Shown in pieces: positions 52,917 through 62,306 of a DNA stretch of 64,000 nucleotides (positions are counted from its first letter, which is position 1; each line of letters begins with the position of its first letter). This DNA comes from Methylocystis sp. ATCC 49242 (GTDB lineage Bacteria; Pseudomonadota; Alphaproteobacteria; Rhizobiales; Beijerinckiaceae), in assembly GCF_000188155.2 (NCBI RefSeq), contig NZ_KE124774.1, forward strand, positions 3,922,934 to 3,986,933, given 5' to 3'. The translations under genes were made by a program, and so were the position numbers. Under the pieces are notes generated by a model. The model saw nothing but the letters and a program-made list of their open reading frames with translations, was not told where the DNA came from and searched no databases.

Positions 52917-55103
52917 ATGAAAGTACTCATCGCCGACTTCGATTTCTTTACGGCCATCGGCGGCGGTCAAGTCTTCTACCGGCGCGTCGTCGAACGAAAT
53001 CCGTCGATGACCTTCCATTATCCATCGCGCGGTCCCGACGTGCTCATGAAGCGCGCCAATTTGCTGCCGCCGAACGCACAGCCCTTCGCCTTCGATCATG
53101 CTTCGGTTGCGATCCAGCCCTTCGCCTTGCCTGCGGAAATGCATTGGTCCTCGCGGCATTTCATCCAGCAATTCGCGAGCGTCGCGGCGGCGGTTCAAGG
53201 CGAGAATTTCGACGTTCTCGACATCCCGTCTTTTTTCCCGGTAGGTTCGGTCGCGCGATCCGTCCTGTCGGCCTATGGAGTCCTTGTCGAGCGCGTCGCC
53301 ATATCGATGCTGGGCTGGGCGAGCGTGAGCTCTCGCGCGGCCTATGCGCACGAAAGTTCGAACGGCGTCGTCGAAGCTCTCGAGATCGTTGAAAAGCTGT
53401 CGATGGAGACAGCCGATATCCGGTACGCCATTTCGGATATTCAGCTTCACCAGCAATGGCGCACAGACATGCCGGTCGCCCAGGTCGACATGCACGACAC
53501 TATAGAACTCATACCTGTTCCCGACCATGCGCCGCCCGGCGATGGTCCGCCGGACCTTTGGTATGTCGGCAGACTCGACGGAGCCAAGGGGCCGGATATT
53601 TTCATCGAAGCCGTCAGCCGTTTGCCCCGGAACCTTTATCGCGGCTGTCATCTGACAGGTCCCGACAGTGACTGGGCGTCGGCGGGCGAACGCTGGTCAG
53701 ACCATTTGCTCGCCCTCGCGAGGGAGCGGGGTGTCGATGCGACATATGTCGGCAAATTGGACGACGCAGAATTGCGGGAGAATGTATTTCGGGGTCGGAC
53801 GGTCGTCGTCATCCCGTCGCGCACCGATACTTTCAATTACGTTGCGGTTGAGACGACGCTCAATGGCTGCCCGATTCTGCTGTCGCGGCGCGCGGGCGCG
53901 AGCGTATTCCTGACCGAGCGGCACCCCCATGTCGCGCCCCCCGTCATCGATCCCGACGACTTTGACGGCCTCGTCGAACTACTGAAGGATCTGCTGGAAA
54001 ACTATTCTGAGCGCGCGGCCGCGCTACGACAAGCTCTGCGTGAAAAGCCCTTCCCGGCGCCCCGCGAGGGCTTCATGGAAGCCATTTATCGCTTGGCGCC
54101 TATCAATCGTCCCGAGGCGCGTGCGAGCGCGGCTAAACTCACAGAAACGATCTGCAGGGAAATACCGCTGGACCGCCCGATGGCGCGGTCCTGGCGGCCG
54201 GTGCGACGGCAAACGCGACCGGTGGTCAGCATTGTCATCCCCACCTTCGATCGACCTGAGCTTCTCGCGCCGACGCTTGCCGCCCTCACGCGACAGACTT
54301 TCGAGGATTTCGAGGTCGTCGTCGTGGATGACGGATCGAGGCAGGCGACGACCATTCGGCGCGTGGTTGACGGCTTCGCGCCGCTCGTGCGGCTCGTGCG
54401 TCACGGCAACAGCGGCGAAGCGGGCGCAGTCAATTTCGGCCTCGAGGAGTCGCGGGGCGAGATTATTGGCGTCCTGTCCGACGACGACTTTTATCATCCC
54501 GACATGATCGGCGAGAGCGTTCGCGCCCTCGCCGCCCGGCCAAAGGCGATCGGGACATATTGCGACTGGGACATCGTGGACCCCTCCGGCTATTTCGTCG
54601 AGGCGCACCGGCTCCCGGCGTTCGACCGGCGTCTGATGCTTGGCGCGCATTGGTGTCTGCCGGGTGTCGGGGCTTTCCTGCGCCGGCGGATTTTCCACGA
54701 GATCGGCGGGCGCGACCAGACCTTCCGTTGGGTCTCCGATTTCGACCTCTGGCTTCGCGCGACCGCCCATGGAGACCTCGTGCACCTGCCGCGCAAGCTC
54801 GCCTATTGGCGCCTCCATGGCGCGAACCTCACCACCTCCGACCGGCGCATCCTGATGGCGGACGAACGCATTCACCTGATGGACCGACTGTTCGCGGATC
54901 CGGTCGAACCTGCGACGGCGGCCGAAAGGCGCGCGGCCTATGCCGCGGCGCATCTCGCCGCGGCGGCGATCATCGGACGATCTGACGCTCCAGCCGCATT
55001 AGGCCATATCGCGCGGGCGAAAAAATTCGACCCCGGCGTGATGAAACGGCTGCCGCCCAATATGGCGGGCTATCCGGCGGTCTGGCCCGAAGGAGCGCTC
55101 TGA
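52917..55103 (+). CDS. Two-domain glycosyltransferase (GT4-like plus GT2)
   Basis: Start ATG 52917 (MKVLIADFDFFTAIGGGQ) follows CGAGGACAG; 728 residues. Residues 1-400 are a GT-B, GT4-like domain: GGGQVFYRRVVERNP near the start and LWYVGRLDGAKGPDIFIEA, with VIPSRTDTFNYVAVETTLNG for nucleotide-sugar binding. Residues about 440-690 are a GT-A, GT2 domain: VSIVIPTFDRPELLAPTLAA, VVVVDDGSRQ, LSDDDFYHPDMIG (DDD motif) and SDFDLWLRATAHG. It is cytosolic and should add two sugars to a surface glycan or protein. It converges with the repeat-protein gene; ends are seven bases apart. Confidence 0.9.
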   Translation: MKVLIADFDFFTAIGGGQVFYRRVVERNPSMTFHYPSRGPDVLMKRANLLPPNAQPFAFDHASVAIQPFALPAEMHWSSRHFIQQFASVAAAVQGENFDVLDIPSFFPVGSVARSVLSAYGVLVERVAISMLGWASVSSRAAYAHESSNGVVEALEIVEKLSMETADIRYAISDIQLHQQWRTDMPVAQVDMHDTIELIPVPDHAPPGDGPPDLWYVGRLDGAKGPDIFIEAVSRLPRNLYRGCHLTGPDSDWASAGERWSDHLLALARERGVDATYVGKLDDAELRENVFRGRTVVVIPSRTDTFNYVAVETTLNGCPILLSRRAGASVFLTERHPHVAPPVIDPDDFDGLVELLKDLLENYSERAAALRQALREKPFPAPREGFMEAIYRLAPINRPEARASAAKLTETICREIPLDRPMARSWRPVRRQTRPVVSIVIPTFDRPELLAPTLAALTRQTFEDFEVVVVDDGSRQATTIRRVVDGFAPLVRLVRHGNSGEAGAVNFGLEESRGEIIGVLSDDDFYHPDMIGESVRALAARPKAIGTYCDWDIVDPSGYFVEAHRLPAFDRRLMLGAHWCLPGVGAFLRRRIFHEIGGRDQTFRWVSDFDLWLRATAHGDLVHLPRKLAYWRLHGANLTTSDRRILMADERIHLMDRLFADPVEPATAAERRAAYAAAHLAAAAIIGRSDAPAALGHIARAKKFDPGVMKRLPPNMAGYPAVWPEGAL

Positions 55104-55124
55104 ACCGGATCAGGTGGCCGGTTC
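55102..55124. terminator. Hairpin shared by the ends of two convergent genes
   Basis: GAACCGG (55102-55108) pairs with CCGGTTC (55118-55124) around nine bases, overlapping both stop-codon regions (55103 and 55110). There is no T-tract; bidirectional termination is possible but unproven. Confidence 0.35.
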
Positions 55125-58100
55125 GACTTCGCGCGCGCCGATTCTGGTAAGGAACGCCGCATAGGCCTCCTCCGACTCCGCTCCCTCGAAGCGCAGGGCA
55201 TGGCCATTTTCCGCGCCATCGACCGAAAGCGTTACGACGCCGGCGCCACGGTCGACGCGCAGTATGGCGGCGGAAGGCTCGATGATCATCGTCAAAGCAT
55301 CGCTTTTGCCGATCGCGTAAGGCGTCGCACGCGGCGGCAGGGACCAGAGCAGAACGGTCCGCCAGAGCTCGGCCTCAGCCGGCCTCATAGTTACAGTGGT
55401 GGTTTCGAACACCTTGCGCGCCCCGTGCAGACGACGGATCTCATCACCCCGCTCGCGCACGGGCTTCTCCATCAGATGCGTCTTCACTGCCGGATGCTCG
55501 AAAAGCGCGCTCGGCGCGCGTCCACGGCGCCAGCCGGTCGTCACATAGTCCAATAACGCGGCGTCGGGCGCTGCGGATTTGAGGTTGTAGCGGCGCGCGT
55601 ACCACTCGCGGTCGAAGATTTCGTCGGGCCGCCGGCCGTCCCGCGCGCCGCCGATGACATAGTCCTCGAGTGGGCAGACGCCCGCAGCCGCGACTTCCGG
55701 ATAATTATCCAGATACCAGATTGTCGAAAACGCCGGAGAAGGATCACGTCCGATTCGCCACCCGGATTCGAGATAGTCCGCCGCGGGCGTCGCGCCACTC
55801 GCCTCGACGTCGGGATAATGCGCGTGATACCAATCGGTGTCGACAAATGCCACGAACGGCGAAGCCTCCCCCACGGCGACTTCGGCCGGAGCTGCGAGGG
55901 GATGCGTGAGCCGCATCAGCCGAATGATCTGCGCCCGGCGCGCAACCGGACCGAGATCGGCGAGGAAAGCGGCGACGAAGGGGTGGTCGAGTTCAGGAAA
56001 TATCCAAAAGGCCGGGTCTGACCAGTTCTTCACCAGATGCGCGAGCGCCCTGGCGCTTGCAGGCTCACCAAAATGGATTTGGGCGTAGCGCGCGAGGTCG
56101 AGATCTGGATGGGGAGACAGGCCGCGCGCGGCGCCCACTCGGACGAAATGCGACAGTTCGGGAGCCTCGCATAGCGGCTCGATCCCGTTCGCCTTGCGAT
56201 ACCAGGCGGCGGCGAACCAGGGATTGGGATCGCGTCCTTCTCGCCATCCGGTGACCATGTAATGATCAAAAGCATCGACGTCGGCGGCTGCTATGTCCGG
56301 ATAGGCGGTGCGATACCAGTCCGCAGCGACGAGTCTTCTAAGACTGCGTTCTTCGGTGAGCGTCAGCGGCCGGGGATTGCAGTCGGGCGACAGCTGCGCA
56401 TCTTCAGTTCGCCAGGAGTCCAGCAAATGCTGATAAGCCGCTATGCTGGGACTGTCCTGCCCAAGATAGCGCGCAGCGTAGAAACAGAGATCAACGGCGG
56501 GATGCGGCGGGACGCCGGCCGCGGCGCCCGACCTCACAAAATGGGCGAGCGCAGGCGTGTCGCCAGAAAGGCCTGCCTTTTCGCAATAGAAATCGGGCAG
56601 GAACCAGGGATTTGGCGCGCGCCCCTCAAATTGGCCAGCCTCGAGGTAATGCGCAACGGGATCGCACCCCGCCGCAGCCACGTCCGCGTGGGTTTCGAGA
56701 TACCAGGAACGGTCCACCAGTCGCGCAAGCACTGCCGGGGAGGCCGGATCGATATCGGCTACAGCGCCTGAGGCGCGAGATTGCTCCAGAAGATAGAGGA
56801 GGGCCTCCGCTCTCGGCCAACGCTCGTTGAGGTGAGCCAACGAAAAATGAACGAGATTCACGTCCGGATGTGGGGCCAGACCCATCGCCGCGCCGACCTG
56901 CACGAAGTGTTCGAGGGGGCAGACGTCCTGCGGAACGCCCGGCAAAGCGCGATACCAACCCGTGCAAAACAGGCGATTGGGATCGCGCTCCTCGCGCCAG
57001 CCGCTTCCCCGGTAATGCTCGACCGGATCCGCTCCCGCTGCGGCGACGTCCGGATATTTCCCGAGATAGAATTCCGGATCGATGAGGCGGTCGACGAGGC
57101 TCTGGCCGGAATCGGCGTCGCCGAAGCGCCTGCGCAGCGCCTCGGCTCTCGCCTTGTAGGCGCCCACCCGCTGCGCCGCGTCGCGTGCAATATCCGCATC
57201 AGGATGCGGGGCCAGTCCGGCAGCGGCCCCGACCCGCACGAAATGTTCCAGTGGGCGCGCGTCCTCTGGAATATTCGAATGGCTCAAATACCATTGCGTG
57301 GAAAACCATCCGTTGGGATCGCGCCCTTCACGCCAGCCATTCTCCCGGTAATGCTCGACCGGGTCTACGCCGGCGCCAGCGACGTCAAGATTTTTCGCGA
57401 GATAGAACGCCGGATCGACCAGGCGGTCCGCCAGACTTCGCTCCAATTCTCCATAGCAATCGAAAGGCGGCGCCCACCAGGGCGCGCCAGTGTGACGCCC
57501 GCTCCGCGGCGAAGCATAGGCCACGGCGCCTATCGTCGAGCGCGCAGCGAAGACGCGCCAGAAGCAAGCATCCGTTGACTCGACGCTAGGCTCCTGCCCG
57601 TCGATCAACCGGAACGCTTCCAGAACAGCGGCTTTTCGAAAACGCGTTCCGACGATCGCGCCGGCTCCGGTCGTTTCGGCGAAGAGACCATTGTCGATCG
57701 TCGGCAGGCAGGCGTCGAGCCCCTCCACCTCCATCCGGACGCTTTGCGCCGCGACAAGCGCCGGGCTCGGCGAGATGACAGACACGATGACGAAGTCGGT
57801 CGCGCCGCCAGAACAGGCGAGGCGAAGCGCATCCAGCGGATTGGCGCCGTCGGCGCCGAGCAGGCGCACGTCGGTCGATTCTCCGGAGGCGCACAGGAGA
57901 TGGCGCACGAACGCCATTCGGGCGAGCAGCCATGAGCCCGCGGAGAGCGATTCTCCCAACGCGAGAGTGATCGCGGGCGCAAGCGCCCGCGCCTCGCCAA
58001 TGCGCGCGGCGACGCGGTCGTCCATCTCCAGGCTAGAGGGCGCGTAGCTCCCCGCAATCAGCTCGGGGCTTCGTTCGACTGCGAGCATTTCGCGCAATGC

Positions 58101-58634
58101 AAGTCGGAGCGCGAGGTCGAACAAGGCGAGATCGCCAGCGCTGGCGTCCACGCCGCCGACCGCTGCAAGCGCGTTCTTCTCGACGATGAGGCTCGTTGTA
58201 TCCGCATCGCCTGCGATGATGTCGGCGACTGTAACTGAGGCCGCCGAATTCGGACGACCGGCCGGCCAATCCCGTCGCGCAGGCGCAGCGACGCAGAGCG
58301 CCGGCGCGGCTAATTCCGCAAGCCGCGCGATATCTCGGTCGAGGCGGCGAAAATCGCGGCGATCCGCTGGTCCGACAAAGGCCAGCACGTCGCCATCGGC
58401 CTCTTCCGCTCCCGCCGCGAAAGCTTCAGCCGCAGAGCGGAAGCTTCCCGTCAAAAAAGCGATTCGGCCGGCAAGCGGCTGCGGTATCCGCTCCGCCGCT
58501 TCCATTCCGGCGTTCCCCGCCGCCAGCACCCTGAAATTGTCGTCGGTCGACGCTAAAATTGCGACGAGCTTGTCCCGCGCAGAAGCGACATCGTCCACGA
58601 CGGCGAGAATGACCGTGACTCGAGGTGAACTCAC
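55110..58634 (-). CDS. Large repeat protein with a degenerate GT2-like N-terminal domain
   Basis: Start GTG 58634 (VSSPRVTVILAVVDDV) overlaps the upstream stop as GTGA; a longer frame to 58880 is an arginine-rich shadow. The 1174-residue product has a GT-A-like N-terminal part of about 390 residues whose DxD site is poor (FVGPADRRD). From about residue 400 to 1060 come five or six units of about 110-160 residues. Each has a FYL-x-x-YPDVAAAGxDP block, HYxxxGWREGRDPN, then PLEHFVRVGAAxGLxPHPD. Such units occur in glycosyltransferase-associated and secreted proteins of Rhizobiales. No signal peptide or membrane segment is seen. It ends a coupled glycosylation operon; its role is unknown. Confidence 0.8.
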   Translation of the reverse strand: MSSPRVTVILAVVDDVASARDKLVAILASTDDNFRVLAAGNAGMEAAERIPQPLAGRIAFLTGSFRSAAEAFAAGAEEADGDVLAFVGPADRRDFRRLDRDIARLAELAAPALCVAAPARRDWPAGRPNSAASVTVADIIAGDADTTSLIVEKNALAAVGGVDASAGDLALFDLALRLALREMLAVERSPELIAGSYAPSSLEMDDRVAARIGEARALAPAITLALGESLSAGSWLLARMAFVRHLLCASGESTDVRLLGADGANPLDALRLACSGGATDFVIVSVISPSPALVAAQSVRMEVEGLDACLPTIDNGLFAETTGAGAIVGTRFRKAAVLEAFRLIDGQEPSVESTDACFWRVFAARSTIGAVAYASPRSGRHTGAPWWAPPFDCYGELERSLADRLVDPAFYLAKNLDVAGAGVDPVEHYRENGWREGRDPNGWFSTQWYLSHSNIPEDARPLEHFVRVGAAAGLAPHPDADIARDAAQRVGAYKARAEALRRRFGDADSGQSLVDRLIDPEFYLGKYPDVAAAGADPVEHYRGSGWREERDPNRLFCTGWYRALPGVPQDVCPLEHFVQVGAAMGLAPHPDVNLVHFSLAHLNERWPRAEALLYLLEQSRASGAVADIDPASPAVLARLVDRSWYLETHADVAAAGCDPVAHYLEAGQFEGRAPNPWFLPDFYCEKAGLSGDTPALAHFVRSGAAAGVPPHPAVDLCFYAARYLGQDSPSIAAYQHLLDSWRTEDAQLSPDCNPRPLTLTEERSLRRLVAADWYRTAYPDIAAADVDAFDHYMVTGWREGRDPNPWFAAAWYRKANGIEPLCEAPELSHFVRVGAARGLSPHPDLDLARYAQIHFGEPASARALAHLVKNWSDPAFWIFPELDHPFVAAFLADLGPVARRAQIIRLMRLTHPLAAPAEVAVGEASPFVAFVDTDWYHAHYPDVEASGATPAADYLESGWRIGRDPSPAFSTIWYLDNYPEVAAAGVCPLEDYVIGGARDGRRPDEIFDREWYARRYNLKSAAPDAALLDYVTTGWRRGRAPSALFEHPAVKTHLMEKPVRERGDEIRRLHGARKVFETTTVTMRPAEAELWRTVLLWSLPPRATPYAIGKSDALTMIIEPSAAILRVDRGAGVVTLSVDGAENGHALRFEGAESEEAYAAFLTRIGAREVEPAT

Positions 58635-59914
58635 TTTCTGACCACTCCGGCGTTGGTCCTCGCGGAACCGGCGACCAGCCCGCGATATTGCCCGATCATC
58701 GCGCGGCCGTTTCGAGTCGCGTCCCAACGCGCTTCGGCTGTTGATCGATTGTAGATAGCGGCCGCATCCACCAGCGCGTCGTCGCTTGCGGCTCTGGCGA
58801 TGGCGTCGGCGAGGCTGGCGATGTCGTGCGGCGAGACCATGAAGCCGGTTTCGCCATTTTTGACCCATTCGCAGCCGCAAGACGTGTTCGCCTGGATCGG
58901 GAAGCTCCCCATCGCCATCGCTTCGAGCAACGTGGTGGATATGCCGTCCGAGACGCCGAGGCCGATCGTGATACGCGCCTCAGAGATGCGCTCGAGCGCG
59001 TCGGCGTGGCTATCCAGATACGAGTCACAGACAATGTCTAGACCGGTCGCTGACGTCAGTTCGGCGGCCATCTCGCGAACCGCTGGTCCGGCGAGCGCGA
59101 TACGGATGCGTCGCCCCTGCAGGACGGGGGCAACGAGTTGAAGTGCGGCGAGGATGTGAAGCGCGCGCCCGGCCCAGTTATGATAGCCCTTCACGAGAAT
59201 CTCGCTGCGCTGCGATGGCGGCGCGAGATCCTGCAGCCGCGGCGCCTCTTCGAACGCCATGCCGCCGGACGCCGGCGTCGGCGGCAGAACGGCGCCTCTG
59301 AATCCCATCTGCCGCACGATCGCGACGTCCCGCCTGCATTCGGCGAGATAGGCGTCGATCGATTGGGCGATCGTTGCGAGACGCGCGCGGTGATCCGGGA
59401 GCTTGCGGTAGAGGTAAATGTCGCTTCCCCAGTTCGACAGCAACCATGGCGGAAATTGCGCGGGCGAATGTTGGCGGACGGCGAGACAAAGATAGCCCGC
59501 CATCTGGATTTCCATTGAGTGGACGAGGGCAGGGCGCAATAGCCGAATTGCTTCGAGAAGGTGAAGCGGCTGCGCGAAGACGACGCCTGCGCTGAAGAAC
59601 GGCGGTCGCCACGTCTCGTAGGCCAGGGCGACGTTCATCGATTCGACCGCGTGGTGAGGCACGACGCTCGTGTCGAAGACGCCGATCTCGTCTGCGTCGA
59701 GGGCCGCGACATCATCGAGGGTGCGAACGACCCGTGATTTGGCCAACGATGCGCTGAGGGTCTCCTCATACACCGGCAGGAGGACGAAGCGAAGATCCGG
59801 CGCGCGAACCATGTTGAGCCAGCGCGCGGTATGAACGCTGTTGGGCATGGCGACGACAAGGATGGTGTGGCGTCCATCTTCCGGCGCGCGCATTTTCCCG
59901 CCTCGCCGAATCAT
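58631..59914 (-). CDS. Glycosyltransferase, GT4 family
   Basis: This 427-residue GT-B enzyme starts at ATG 59914, overlapping the preceding gene's stop by four bases. It begins TILVVAMPNSVHTARWLNMV, has a linker with WLLSNWGSDIYLYRKLPDH, and the C-terminal nucleotide-sugar domain with LVKGYHNWAGRALHILAALQ and GISTTLLEAMAMGSFPIQAN, where the Glu is the typical GT4 ligand. It probably transfers a hexose in surface-polysaccharide synthesis. The sugar and acceptor cannot be read from the sequence. Confidence 0.88.
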   Translation of the reverse strand: MIRRGGKMRAPEDGRHTILVVAMPNSVHTARWLNMVRAPDLRFVLLPVYEETLSASLAKSRVVRTLDDVAALDADEIGVFDTSVVPHHAVESMNVALAYETWRPPFFSAGVVFAQPLHLLEAIRLLRPALVHSMEIQMAGYLCLAVRQHSPAQFPPWLLSNWGSDIYLYRKLPDHRARLATIAQSIDAYLAECRRDVAIVRQMGFRGAVLPPTPASGGMAFEEAPRLQDLAPPSQRSEILVKGYHNWAGRALHILAALQLVAPVLQGRRIRIALAGPAVREMAAELTSATGLDIVCDSYLDSHADALERISEARITIGLGVSDGISTTLLEAMAMGSFPIQANTSCGCEWVKNGETGFMVSPHDIASLADAIARAASDDALVDAAAIYNRSTAEARWDATRNGRAMIGQYRGLVAGSARTNAGVVRK

Positions 59915-60372
59915 CTAGCGAGACCCATAGCCACCGCGGCGAGATGCTGAGCGAAGATTCCCGGGTCGAACGCCGCGCGCGCATGCACTATAGTAGATGG
60001 CGTCGTCCAGCGTCGCTCCGGATATTGGATCGCGATCAGGACGGGAACTCTTGCGGCTGCGGCGGCGTCAATCCGCATATGCGCCGCTGACCTGAACGCG
60101 ACGCCTGCATAGAGGGTCACATCTCGAAAATCCTCGTCCGAAATCGTTTGCAAGGTCTCGACAGGCTCGCCCGTGTCGTAAGTAAACGCGTCCAATGCAA
60201 TGGCGACGTTCGGATCCGTAACGTTCGCGAACACGATCCGGTAAGCGCTGATCCATTGCACAGTGTGATAAAGCGCGGAAATCACCATCATGGCGCGCCC
60301 GTTGGTCGACTCTGCGCCGTCGAACAACAGAGTTCCTTGGCTGACGCCATTCGTGAGCGTGGTTACTGTCAT
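59911..60372 (-). CDS. Uncharacterised protein of the glycosylation operon
   Basis: A 153-residue protein with four-base overlaps at both ends (ATGA with the nucleotidyltransferase and with the GT4 gene), so it must be translated as part of the operon. It begins MTVTTLTNGVSQGTLLFDGA and looks beta-rich with alternating strands (AYRIVFANVTDPNVAIALDA) and a C-terminal helix GIFAQHLAAVAMGLAR. No signal peptide, membrane segment or catalytic motif is visible and no family is recognised. A carbohydrate-binding or modifying role is suggested only by context. Confidence 0.65.
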   Translation of the reverse strand: MTVTTLTNGVSQGTLLFDGAESTNGRAMMVISALYHTVQWISAYRIVFANVTDPNVAIALDAFTYDTGEPVETLQTISDEDFRDVTLYAGVAFRSAAHMRIDAAAAARVPVLIAIQYPERRWTTPSTIVHARAAFDPGIFAQHLAAVAMGLAR

Positions 60373-61112
60373 ATCGTCTCCGCAGGCCGCAGTTCATAGA
60401 GCCGCTGCGCCTCCGCAAGATCATCGGGGCGCCCGATGTCAATCCATTTCCCATCGTGGTCATAAACTGCGACAGTCTCTCCCGCCTCGACGAGCTGCAT
60501 GATGAGATCGGGCATATCCAGCGGGACATTGGGGCGTATCAATGCGCGCGCGCGAGCTTCAAGCGCGTATATCCCGATGCAGATCCTGTGATGAGCCACC
60601 GGCTTTTCCCGGAAACCGACAACTTGCCCCTGGTCGTTGGCGTCGACGACGCCGGAGTCGATCTCGAAACGACGCAGCATTGTCGCGACAGAAAGCGCAG
60701 CCCCTTTACGTCGATGCTCAGCCACCATGCGTCGAAAGTCGAGATCGGTAAGAATGTCTCCATTCATCACCAGCAGTGTTCCACTGACTTCTGCAAGCCC
60801 GCCTATCGGCCCTGCAGTGCCGAGCGGTCGATCCTCGTAAATGTAATCCAGGTCGAGCGAGACGCGCGTGCAGTCTGTGAAATAGGCGCGGATAAGCGGC
60901 GCAAGGTGATTGACTGCCAAAGTCACCCGCTCGACGCCATGTTCGCTCAACCGTTCCAATATGACTTCAAGTATGGTTCTGTCGCCGATTGGCATCAACG
61001 GCTTGGGAAAATTCGCCGTGAATGGCCGCAGCCGCCGTCCCTTGCCGCCTGCCAACACGAGTGCGCTCACATTTTGCAAATCTTCCACGGATCCGTGGTT
61101 TGAATTTTGCAT
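60369..61112 (-). CDS. Sugar-1-phosphate nucleotidyltransferase (RfbA/RmlA-type fold)
   Basis: ATG 61112 (MQNSNHGSVEDLQNVS) is used; GTG 61118 is possible and the longer frame to 61193 runs into the epimerase gene. The 247-residue protein has the pyrophosphorylase signature LVLAGGKGRRLRPFTANFPK, where Lys and Arg bind the NTP, then LMPIGDRTILEVILERL and the metal-binding VMNGDILTDLDF. It should form an NDP-sugar from a sugar 1-phosphate. It lacks the C-terminal left-handed helix of bifunctional enzymes. It follows the SDR epimerase by 32 bases in the operon. Confidence 0.9.
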   Translation of the reverse strand: MQNSNHGSVEDLQNVSALVLAGGKGRRLRPFTANFPKPLMPIGDRTILEVILERLSEHGVERVTLAVNHLAPLIRAYFTDCTRVSLDLDYIYEDRPLGTAGPIGGLAEVSGTLLVMNGDILTDLDFRRMVAEHRRKGAALSVATMLRRFEIDSGVVDANDQGQVVGFREKPVAHHRICIGIYALEARARALIRPNVPLDMPDLIMQLVEAGETVAVYDHDGKWIDIGRPDDLAEAQRLYELRPAETI

Positions 61113-61144
61113 CGACACGTCGTCAGGCTCCTGCAGTCGTCTTG

Positions 61145-62122
61145 TCAAATTGCGTAACCGGACCAGCCGAAAGCGCCAGTATTCGCTTTCCACCAGTCGA
61201 TCGTCTGACGCAGACCATCCTCCAGAGAAGTCTCAGGGCGCCAGCCTAGAATTTCGGCCGCGCGACGATTGTCGGAAAGGAGGCGCCCGACTTCGCTTGC
61301 GGCCGGACGTTCGCGCGCGTCTTCTGCGACGATTGGTCGGTCGACTTCAAGTATGCGAAGGATCATTATGGCGAGTTCACCCACGCTGATGTCATGGCCA
61401 GTGCCGAGATTGCAGACAGCGCCCTCCGCGCCGGTGGCCTCGGCCGCACGAACGAAGCCGGAGACGGTGTCGGCCACGAAGGTGAAGTCGCGCCGCGGCC
61501 ACAACGCCCCTAGGCGCACGCAATCACTTGTCAACGCCTGCTGGATGATCGTGGAGATCACGGCGCGCGGCGACTGTCGCGGACCATAAGTATTGAACGG
61601 CCGGATAACAATTGCAGGCGCGCCGAAGCTGCATACATAACTCTCGACCAGCTTGTCCGCCGCGATCTTCGATGCGGAGTAAGGGGACTGCCCCTTCAAC
61701 GGATGCGTCTCATCCATGGGAACGCGCTCTGCGGTTCCAAAGACTTCGCTGGTCGATGTGTGAATGACGCGGCGCACGCCATGGCGCCTTGCGCCCTCCA
61801 ATATGTTCAGGACGCCCGTAACATTCACATCGAAACAGTCGCGCGGCGCCTCATATGAGTAAGGGATCGAAATCCGCGCGGCGAGGTGGAAGATGGTGTC
61901 GACGCCTTCGCAGCACTTCGAAACGAAGTCCCTGTCAATAATGTCTCCACGACGAATCTCTAGCTGGTCTGGCGAACGCGTAAGCACGTCGTCGAGGAAA
62001 CCGACGCTTCCAGACGAACCATAGCGCAAGAGGCAGCGGACCCGCCACCCGCGCGCGATCAACCGTTCGACGAGATGGCTGCCAATGAACCCTCCGGCTC
62101 CTGTAACTAGCGCTAATTGCAA
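61145..62122 (-). CDS. NAD-dependent sugar epimerase/dehydratase (extended SDR)
   Basis: The 325-residue enzyme starts at ATG 62122 after the strong site CAGGAGGCTT. It has the Rossmann motif VTGAGGFIGSHLVERLIARG, the catalytic TSTSEVFGTAE and the YSASK pair, and RPFNTYGPRQSPRAVI for the nucleotide sugar. The combination fits the GDP-mannose dehydratase/UDP-glucose epimerase group of extended SDRs. It modifies an NDP-sugar for surface-glycan synthesis and heads a five-gene coupled operon. Confidence 0.9.
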   Translation of the reverse strand: MQLALVTGAGGFIGSHLVERLIARGWRVRCLLRYGSSGSVGFLDDVLTRSPDQLEIRRGDIIDRDFVSKCCEGVDTIFHLAARISIPYSYEAPRDCFDVNVTGVLNILEGARRHGVRRVIHTSTSEVFGTAERVPMDETHPLKGQSPYSASKIAADKLVESYVCSFGAPAIVIRPFNTYGPRQSPRAVISTIIQQALTSDCVRLGALWPRRDFTFVADTVSGFVRAAEATGAEGAVCNLGTGHDISVGELAIMILRILEVDRPIVAEDARERPAASEVGRLLSDNRRAAEILGWRPETSLEDGLRQTIDWWKANTGAFGWSGYAI

Positions 62123-62237
62123 ACGAAGCCTCCTGAAGTAATGTGAACAATTGACAACGCGTAGCGTCTAGTTATCTGTAACACAGATTTTTAGAAAATA
62201 TATCTCGGGAATCGGCTTATCCTATAGTTTTAACGCA

Positions 62238-62267
62238 TTGACCGTAGACAATTAGCTCATCTAGTTT
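62238..62267 (+). promoter_or_regulatory. Possible sigma-70 promoter of the SDR-GT2 gene
   Basis: TTGACC (62238-62243) is followed after 18 bases by TAGTTT (62262-62267), 40 bases before the start of the SDR-GT2 gene. The flanking 62123-62306 gap is clearly AT-rich and must also hold the divergent epimerase promoter. Confidence 0.25.
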
Positions 62268-62306
62268 GCGATTGTGCCTCTCGGACGACCGCGGTTCATA
62301 ATACGG

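Noticed and set aside
52788-53651. 287-codon minus-strand frame at the start of the GT4-GT2 gene
   Set aside because: No family or ribosome binding site; opposite strand encodes a clear glycosyltransferase.
54024-54953. 309-codon minus-strand frame inside the GT2 domain
   Set aside because: Shadow of the plus-strand GT2 coding sequence.
58635-58880. N-terminal extension of the repeat protein
   Set aside because: Arginine-rich and lies entirely within the upstream GT4 gene; the GTGA-coupled start at 58634 fits better.
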